NCBI GenBank assembly: GCA_946699065.1
Contig: CAMPDV010000282.1
Location: forward strand, 248,001-312,000
Source of the DNA: Loxodes magnus
Lineage: Eukaryota; Ciliophora; Karyorelictea; Loxodida; Loxodidae
Direction of reading: 5' to 3'
DNA: 64,000 bases
The notes under the pieces were generated by a model, which saw nothing but the letters and a program-made list of their open reading frames with translations, searched no databases and was not told the DNA's origin. This document shows, one piece after another, positions 56,380 to 64,000 of this stretch. Position 1 is the first letter of the stretch; every line of letters starts with the position of its first letter. Made by a program: the position numbers and the translations under genes.

Positions 56380-59300
56380 AGGAAAGATAATTAAAGCTCT
56401 CTAGAAATACTTTAGAAAAGAGCAGAAACTAGAACTTCTAATTAAAACTACGTTCAGCGTGAGATCTATGAACTAGCTCTCAAAATAAGTCTAAGAATTA
56501 ATAAAGCTGAAAATCTGAAAAGTCTGAAATAGAAGTTGAGTTATGACTACGAAATACTTGAGAGCTCTGATCTAGTTCTCAAACGAAGTCTAAGTATCAA
56601 AAAGCTGAAGAAATAAAAAGACTGAAATAAGAACTTATAGTTAAGACTTAGTTATAATCGAGTGCTCTGATCTAGTTTTCAAAATAAGTCTGAGTTGAGT
56701 TAAAACTGAAGAATTTAAAAAACTGAAAGATGAACTTATAGTTAAGACTCCGTTCATCTTAAGAGCTCTAATCTAGTTCTCAAAATAGGTTTAAAATCTA
56801 AAAAAGTTTGAAAATCTGAAAAGTTTGAAAGTAGAAGTTTATATAAGATTCCATTCTACTTAATAGCATGCTCAAATAATTAAAATAATCTAAGTATTCA
56901 AAGCTGAAGAAGTTAAAAGACTGAAATTACAAATTTGAGTTTAGTATCTACTCATCTTAAGAACTCTGATCTAGTTCTCTAAATAAGTCTCAGTATCGAA
57001 AAACTGATGAAGTTAAAATACCGATATAACAACTTTGAGCGAAGACTCGGATTCTCTTTAGAACCTTTCACAGTATTAAAATAAGTATGATTAACATATT
57101 GCTGACTAACTATTAAAACTGCAGAATTTAAGTAAAGACTCAGATATACTTTAGAGCTCTTATCGAGTTCCTAAAATTAGTCTGAATATCGAAAAGATGA
57201 TGAAGTTAAACTACAGAAATAGAAAATCTGAGGGAAGACTCCGATATTTTTTGAGTTCTGAAATAGTTTATAAAGCAATTCAGTGTTGCGTTAAAGCTGA
57301 AAATCTTAAAAAACTGAAATAAGATTTTGTGAATAGAAACAGAAATACTTAATAGCTCTGATCTAATTATAAAAAGATTATGATAGAGGTAAAACTTAAG
57401 AAATTAAAAACTAAAAAACGGACTTTAAGCGAAGAATCCGACATATTTTAGAAATCTGAACTAGTTTCAAAAATTAAAAGTATCGAAAAAGCTAATTAAG
57501 TTAAAGTACTGAAATAAATCTTTGAGTTAAGACTCAGATAATCGTGCGTTCGACACTAGTTCTAAAAAAAATTGACAAACATATTGCAGATAAACTTAAA
57601 AAACTGTTAACAGACTTTAAGTAAAGAATCCGTCATACATAGGAGTTATGATCTTTTATTCAAATTTAATCTGAATATCGAAAGTGCTTAAATACTAAAA
57701 GACTGTAAGAAAAAATATAAGATTCGAATCCGTTTCCATTGAGAACTCTGATAAAAATAATAATTAATCTGAATATCGAAAATGATGAAAAAATAAAAGA
57801 TTAAAGAAGAATTTTAAGTTTGGAATCCGTTAATCCTTATGAACTCTGATACTGCTCTCAAAAAAGTCTGGGTAGAGATTAAGCTATAGAACTGTAAGAC
57901 TGTAAGAAAATCTTTAAGTTTGGAGGCCATTATCCTTGAAAGCTCTTATCCAGTTCTCCAAAAAGAGACAAGTAAGATGTAAAGCTTAATAACTAAAAGA
58001 CTTTAAGAAGAACTTTAAGATTGCAATCCGTTATCATTGCGTGCTCGGATCTATTTCTATAGTTATATCTGAATATCGAAAGCGCGGAAAATACAAATTG
58101 ACTGTAAGATGAACTTTAAGTTAGGAATCCGCTTTCCTTTAGATTTGTTCAAATCCTGCCATTAACTGAGAATCGAGATTACTTAAATTTTAAGAATCTG
58201 TAAGAGAAACTTAAAGTTTAAAATCAGTTAATCGTTAAATGCTCTGATCAAGTTATCCGAAAAAGTTTGCTGATCTCTAGCTTAAGAACTATAAGTCTGT
58301 AAGAAAAACTTTAAACTTGGAATTCGTAAATCCTTAAAAGCTCTAATCAAGTTCTCCAAATTTGAACTGAGAATCGAAGGTGCTAAATCTTAAAGACCGT
58401 AAGAGAAACTTTAAGTTATGAATCTGTTAATAGTTAAAAGCTCTTTTAAATTTCACCAAAAAAGTTTGCTGATAAAAAGCTTAACTACTAAAAAATTGTA
58501 AGAAGAACTTTAAGTGGCAATCCGTTATCATTGCGTGCTCGGATCTATTTCTATAGTTATATCTGAATATCGAAAGCGCGGAAAATACAAATTGACTGTA
58601 AGATGAACTTAAAGTTTGAAATCCGTTATCCTTTAGATTTGTTTAAATCATGCAATTGAACTGAGAATCGAGAGTGCTTAAATATTATAAATCTGTAAGA
58701 GAAACTTTAAGTTTAAAATCAGTTAATCGTTAAATGATCTGATCAATTTATCCGAAAAAGTTTGCTGATCTCTAGCTTAAGAACTATAAGTCTGTAAGAA
58801 GAACTTTAAGATTGCAAACCGTTAACATTGCGAGTTCGGATCTTTTCCTTAAATTTAATCTCAATATGCAAAGTGCTGAAATACTAAAAATCTATAAGAT
58901 GAACTTTAAGTTCGGAATCCGTTATCCTTGAGAGCTTTAATCAAAATCTCAAAAAATGTCTGTGTAGGGTTAATTTTTATGAACTGTAAGACTTTAAGAA
59001 GAACTTCAAGTTTGGAATCCGTATCCTTTAGAGCTCGATTGTTTTCTAAAGCATAGTCAAATTATCGAAAGTGCTGAAATCTAAAATACTGTAAGATGAA
59101 CTTTAAGTTTTGAATCCGTTATCCTTGCGAGCTCTGATCAAATTTTCAAAAAATGTCTGGATAGATGATAAGCTTAAGAGCTTCAATACGTTATGAAGAA
59201 TTTAAGTTTGGATTCCATTTTCTAGATTGCTCTGTTCTTTTTCTCAAAATATGTCTGAGTTACGAATAAGCAGAAGTACTTAAAGAATGAAAGTTCAACT

Positions 59301-59640
59301 TATTTTATAGACTCCGTTTCATTTGAGATCTTTAGTTTAGTTCTAAAAATTTTTGTCGGGATAAAGTTGAAAAACCTAAAATTTGAAAGAAGAGCTTTTA
59401 CTAAAAACTCCATTCTGTTTCATATTTATATCCAGTTCTTAAATTATTAGTAATAAATTTTAAAAGCGGAAGATTTTAAGGTTGAACATTTAGTTAAAGA
59501 AATTTCTGCTTGAGAGCTTGGATCTAGTTCTCAAAAGGAGTCTCAGTAGTGATAAAGCTGAAGTTCCTAGAAGATTTTGAGTAGAACTTTGAATAAAAAC
59601 TCTATTCTGCCCTTTCTAAGAATTTTCTCACTCTCCTTCT
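56380..59640 (+). repeat. diverged satellite, about 33 units of roughly 98 bp
   Basis: A recurrent unit contains GCTCTGATCTAGTTCTCAAA, A(A)TAAGTCTGAGTATCGAAA, AGCTGAA, ACTGAAA/ACTGTAAGA and GAACTTTAAGTT, followed by GAATCCGTT. Landmarks recur about every 98-100 bp (for example CTAGTTCTCAAA near 56580, 56670 and 56770). Divergence between neighbours is high at the left end and lower at the right. Unit length is not a multiple of three and TGA falls in all frames, so it is non-coding. See the higher-order repeat at 58023. Confidence 0.85.
58023..58800 (+). repeat. higher-order repeat inside the satellite, 494-bp period
   Basis: GCAATCCGTTATCATTGCGT and the next 100-plus bases recur almost identically 494 bp later (58023 and 58517). 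494 bp is five monomers, which shows recent unequal exchange of a multi-unit block. Confidence 0.75.
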
Positions 59641-60200
59641 TTTTACCATATTCTTACTTAAGATTTCTTAGAAATGCAAAATAATTTCATTTGTTTGCAT
59701 TTCTGCTGGAATGAGTCTTTGGTTGAGTTCTTTTCTTCTAAAATTTTTTAAATTGTTAAATTTTTCTCTTTTAGCAGTTCCGAGCTTCGTATTCTCGTCT
59801 ATTTTTTTCTCATTCTTTTCTTCCTACATTCTAAAGATTTTCAAAGAGCTCCTGTCTTAGTAAATGTTCTAACTTAGCTACTTTTTTTGATATTAAGATT
59901 AGTTAAAGATTCTATCCCTTTTTTAGTGCATTCCTCCTAGTAGTTTTTAAAGATTTTAGGATAGAGATGTTTTTGTTAATTAGATAATAAAAAATGTGAT
60001 TAAGTTGTAAAGCTGGTTGGTTTTTTAAATTTAGCAAAATGTATTGGTGCGGATTGTAGATAGATACTTGATATAAGAGGTGAATATTGTAGTATGTATG
60101 TAATGATAGATATTTGAATTTATAATGGTTAATTATAATTTTTGATGGTAACTGTTATAAATTACCTTTATAAGCTTTTTTAATCTAAATAATAATAAAA
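59641..60200. other. intergenic, nothing supported
   Basis: AT-rich sequence between the satellite and the RING-kelch gene. It presumably holds that gene's promoter, but no motif can be named. Confidence 0.3.
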
Positions 60201-61640
60201 ATGTAAGCGTTACCAAAATGCTTAATCTGCTAAGAAGATTACAACTTAACTAATGCTCTTCCAACTGTCTTACCTTGTGGACATATTTACTGTGGTTTGT
60301 GTTTGAATACTCAGTTCTGATTATAAGGCATAATGTAATGTCCTATTTGTTAAAAAGGATTCCATTTTAGATTTGAAGACTTACCTTAAGAAAGTGATTT
60401 AATAAGAATGATATTTTAAAACTAATAATACATATAAAAGATTTAAGATGCTAGATAGAAATTAAAAGAGATAAGGAAGTAAATTATGCAAAAATCTAAA
60501 ACCATTACAACCAAATTATCTAACATTACTAATACTCTCATTATACCATATACTAATATCATCAATACCATTAACTACAACTAATAACACTAAAATATTA
60601 TACAATCATCCTAATTCCCTATTTACTCATTTCTAAAACCAACTCAAATCCAAACTATAACAGTCTAACTATATTCCACTATATAACCACCTTTACTACT
60701 AAACCCTAAATTAACTTCAAATTATATCACACAAATAAGAAAAAAACTATAATACAATACAAAGTAAGAACAGTTAAACACTAAACAGGCTAATTAACAT
60801 AAACTAACCTAGTAGCAACATTTTATTCAATCTAACTATATTCACCTTTTTAATTGGACGATTTAAAAATTAAGTTTATTTAACATTTAAACTGAGAAAT
60901 TACGATAAGTCTAAGTTTAAATTATAATTCCAGACTATAGTAAAAGTATAGAATATTAAAATAAGTTATATTTAATTGGAGGAAAAAACTAAAATTAAAA
61001 GAAAGGAATAAAAGAAACTTGATAGTTCGATTTCGAAGGTAATAATACAAAACTTAGTGATCTAAATGAGGAAAGATATTAATTTGGATTAGCAGCAGCT
61101 TAAAATTATCTTTATGTGGTTGGAGGAATTACTAATATAAATAAAATGTTATAATCAGTAGAAAAGTTAAAGATAGGAAACTAAAGTAAATGATAAAAAT
61201 GCTCTTAATTTCCATTCTTAATAGCAGGTTAAACTTTAGTAGTAGATAAAGATGAATAAAACATTTATTCAAATGGAGGTGCAAATTAGAAATTATAAAC
61301 TTTAAAAGATATATGAAAGTATAACATATAGAATGATAGATGGAGTAAGTAAAATTTGAATCTTCCTGAAGCTGTTGCTTATCCTATAGTTTCTTTAGAG
61401 CCTTTTGTCATATTTGGAGGTTGAAAAAATTTTTCTACGGAAGAATATTTAAGAAGAATATATAAAAGAAACAAATAATAATGGCAATAAAGTTAAATTT
61501 TTAAAGATGTTGAATATTTAACAGAGATGAAAATAAGAGGTGTCTATGGATATGTTTTTGCTTATGAATAGGAAAGAGTTTCAATAATGAGGATTGATTT
61601 AGAAAAGTTGAGTTATAGAAGTGTTAAAGGGGATAACTGA
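60201..61640 (+). CDS. RING finger - low-complexity linker - kelch repeat protein
   Basis: An uninterrupted 479-codon frame runs from ATG 60201 to TGA 61638-61640. The N-terminus is a C3HC4 RING finger: CLIC, then CGHIYCGLC, then CPIC. A short helix (RQKLKEIRK) and a Thr/Asn/Gln/Ile-rich linker of about 120 residues with almost no G on the coding strand follow (60487-60850). The C-terminal half is a kelch-type propeller: LYLIGGK, LYVVGGI, IYSNGGA, FVIFGGW. It is a paralogue of 13616-15160 with the same domain order but a disordered linker in place of the coiled coil. Likely an E3 ubiquitin ligase. Internal TGA (Trp) codons occur in the propeller; the last is about 70 codons before the stop. 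Confidence 0.87.
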
Positions 61641-62265
61641 GATAATAATAATATTGATATGATTAATATTATTGATAATAAATATAGTTTTATATGTAAG
61701 TAGTTTAAATATCTATAGTAAATATGTTACTACTTATTAATATGGTTAATCTATACTTATTAATGTTGTATTTTTATAAGTTTTTTTGTATGTTTAAGTG
61801 TATATATGATGTTGATATGGTAATGTAGTTATAGCTATATAGTTGACAATAAAGATTATTTTCCTTACTAGCTCTTTTTAAAGGTGAAATAAATAAAGAA
61901 TCAAATTTTATCTAAACATCTTTAAAAATCTATTATTCAAATATTATCATTATTCAGATACTAACATACAGCTTATAACATACCAAAACATATTCAACAA
62001 TGTCAAAAAACTATCTTTAATATATCCTTATATTTAAATTATACAAGTACAGATTACTATTTATCTAATCAAAACTATAATCAAATTATCATTAACCTAT
62101 ATCTAAATACAAGTCATTATTACTATCATACACTCTAAAATACATACTTTAATACCAACTACTAAACTTTCCTATACACATATATCAAATCAGGCCATTA
62201 TAACCCCTATACTTTTGATAAAAGTTCAATCATAATAAATAATAATAAATAACAACGTACACTTG
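61641..62265. other. intergenic, with a G-poor right half
   Basis: No gene was recognised. From about 61890 to 62230 the plus strand has very little G and relatively much C, like the linker-encoding segment 60487-60850. Confidence 0.4.
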
Positions 62266-62685
62266 TGTGATAAGCCTTACTTATTTGAGGGTTCTCTCGA
62301 TCGGTACCAGAATCTAACTAGGGTGCTGAAGTCCAAGTCTCAGAGTAATCCTGCCTCTATGTCGTTAATCTGGTTAGGAATTAGAAAAACCTGAAGACAT
62401 GACTGAGACAAATTATATCTTTAAGTAGAAAGATAAATTCGATTGTGAAATCTGGCACAAGAATTGGATTTTATTCTGATCCCTTTTAACTTTAGCCTTC
62501 GGAAAGAAATAAAAGAATTTTGAGAGTAAAGGTAATACATTTTTATTTAAAAAACTGAGAAAAAAGTGACCAAAGAGATCAGACGAAGCAAGAAATATTT
62601 CTAGACTATTTTAACAACAAAATTTGGTTTTTTTATTAATCGTGGTGAACCTAATAAAGGTAGAATCACGTTAATTTATTTATCT
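62266..62685 (+). mobile_element. SINE-like element ending in a family B stem-loop
   Basis: A GC-richer block begins near TGTGTGATAAGCC and ends with CGTGGTGAACCTAATAAAGG, TAGAATCACG and TTAATTTATTTATC (62641-62672). CGTG pairs with CACG and ACC with GGT. No coding signal was seen. The 5' boundary is approximate. Confidence 0.45.
62641..62672 (+). repeat. 3'-terminal stem-loop, family B
   Basis: The best-conserved example of the motif shared with 40527 and 42705: AACCTAATAA(A/T)GG in the loop arm, closed by CGTG/CACG, followed by a TTTATTTAT tail. Confidence 0.6.
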
Positions 62686-62824
62686 TTAGAAACTTTCTCA
62701 TCAGATTATTAAATCCTAGCTTCCTTATACTTAGCAGATAAAACTTCCCTTTTAAATTTAGTCTTCTAGGTAGCATTAAAATTAATACTTACTTCTGTGA
62801 TATTCGATTTTAGCTTAGAAAAAG

Positions 62825-63900
62825 ATGCAAGAGAGTAGAATTTACATAATTAAAACTTTAAGTTGTCTAAAAGTAGTGTAATATATTACTTAGTAGCACA
62901 TGAAGGTTAATTGAACCAGCTAAATATTATGAATAATCCTTGAATTAAATTAAAAGTTCTGAAGAGCCCTACTAGAGAGTAAAAATCTCCTAATGGCAGT
63001 GTATCAGGAAAAATATTGAGACCTTTAGTATTACGAAAAGGCTCTGATTGTAGTAAAATGTATTCCTGATATTGATATTTTTGTAAGAAGAGGAGTGGTC
63101 ACTGGAGATAATCCTTTTGAATTCATAAATTATGGAGTAAAAAGCGTTATAGATTTGTCCTTTTTGTTTAAAATTAGACTTTTCAACAGTGCTCTATGAT
63201 CTTAAAACAAATCTGAAACAGCTGATTTATCAACTTATTAAAAACATAAAAAAACTCGAATAGGAATTAAACTCCCAGGAGAAAGAGATACTTGTATTAA
63301 GTCAGGATTTGATAAGATGATGATGAAATCCATATGGTAGACCGAAGAGCTAAAGTCGGAGTTTATGAGCAAATGACAAGTTTAGGGAATAATATTTGAA
63401 TAATGCAAGAGTAAGACAGAAAAACTGAGCAAAATTAGATTCTATGCTTAAATTAATAGAAGAAAACCTGTAGAAGCCTTCATAAGGAACTCCAATCGAA
63501 ATAAAGAAACGGGGAAGGCCATTTCCTAGAGCAAGAAAAAGATTGCTACATTTTGCAACAGCACTTGACATTTATGACGGAAATGTCCTCAATAGAAAGA
63601 AATAAGAATGAATATCTGGAAAAATGTTAACTAATAGCAACTGAAGTAGCAAGCGATGGAATTCTTCCCATCGGGAAATGGGAAAAATCCGGAAAAAATT
63701 CTCAACTCAGATTATATAAAAGAGATCAGCAATTTTATCTCATATCTAGCTTAATAAACGAGTCCTGAAAACAAGCTCAATTGAGGATTAAAAGATAACT
63801 TTTTGTTTCAAAGTGAGAGAACTTCAATACCTTGAAGAAACTTAGTATTATATAAGAAATGTTGCAACTCTTTTAGGATAGTTCTGTAATGCTAATAGAT
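62825..63900 (+). pseudogene. LINE ORF1 relic with CCHC zinc knuckle
   Basis: A plus-strand, helical, basic coding relic. At 63544-63586 the knuckle CYI-CNSTWHLWRKC can be read if one extra T is ignored, so a single-base insertion breaks it. The readable parts (LPGERDTCIKSGF, PVEAFIRNSNRNKETGK) do not match the other ORF1 copies closely, which suggests another subfamily. The window ends inside or shortly after the element. Confidence 0.5.
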
Positions 63901-64000
63901 AAGGAATATCTATAGAGATAAGATACATATGTCTTTAGTTAAAAGCTCTTAATTGTTAATACTGTAAGGAATTGGATGATATTTTAAAGGCTACAATAAA

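Noticed and set aside
13616..61640. Condylostoma-type code 28, with TAA and TAG also used as stops
   Set aside because: Every gene whose end can be fixed by frame or paralogue terminates at TGA. No TAA or TAG end was needed.
1..64000. CRISPR arrays, bacterial operon signals, telomeric CCCCAA repeats
   Set aside because: None seen. The tandem repeats present are a 98-bp satellite, a 20-bp minisatellite and coding MORN units, and gene structure is eukaryotic.

Overview
ORGANISM. The window is very AT-rich eukaryotic DNA that makes almost no sense under the standard code. Read with TAA and TAG as glutamine and TGA as tryptophan, long textbook proteins appear: two protein kinases with MORN repeats, two RING-kelch proteins and three NBR1-like proteins. 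In every readable gene the terminator is TGA, although TGA is also used internally as Trp, for example in the kinase motif W-M-A-P-E-L at 48271 and 19881. That fits NCBI code 27 (karyorelict ciliates such as Loxodes) better than code 28 (Condylostoma), where TAA and TAG also terminate. The three NBR1-like genes carry 16- and 23-nt introns, in keeping with the short introns of ciliates. Organism identity is inference. Because only TGA can close a frame, almost any frame looks open and plausible, so I give good confidence only where a recognisable domain, a frame check or a paralogue supports the call.

LAYOUT. 0.6-1.4 kb: possible minus-strand gene. 3.3-4.4 kb: LINE ORF1 relic and a 300-bp GC-richer repeat. 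4.9-7.2 kb: NBR1-like gene copy 1 (minus). 7.5-13.2 kb: old duplicated DNA, with an endonuclease-like LINE relic on minus. 13.6-15.2 kb: RING-coiled coil-kelch gene. 15.9-18.2 kb: two LINE ORF1 copies, one with a target-site duplication. 18.2-20.4 kb: kinase-MORN gene (minus). 22.9-24.2 kb: C-terminal end of a LINE ORF2. 24.8-27.0 kb: NBR1-like copy 2 (minus). 30.1-32.6 kb: NACHT NTPase relic (minus). 33.5-34.6 kb: duplicate of the 9-10 kb segment. 34.9-37.1 kb: NBR1-like copy 3 (plus). 37.3-43.5 kb: nested LINE and SINE-like insertions. 44.2-44.45 kb: second copy of the 300-bp repeat. 47.7-50.3 kb: second kinase-MORN gene with one frameshift. 51.9-52.7 kb: LINE ORF1. 56.4-59.6 kb: satellite of about 98-bp units. 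60.2-61.6 kb: RING-kelch gene. 62.3-63.9 kb: SINE-like element and another ORF1 relic.

THEMES. The cellular genes are multidomain signalling or scaffold proteins present as local paralogues (2 kinase-MORN, 2 RING-kelch, 3 coiled coil-NBR1), so this looks like a region of lineage-specific family expansion. It is embedded in a dense graveyard of LINE-like elements. At least eight decayed CCHC zinc-knuckle ORF1 copies are visible, plus two endonuclease-like relics and one ORF2 C-terminus, but I could not find a reverse-transcriptase YADD box. No tRNA, rRNA, telomere repeat or CRISPR array was recognised.
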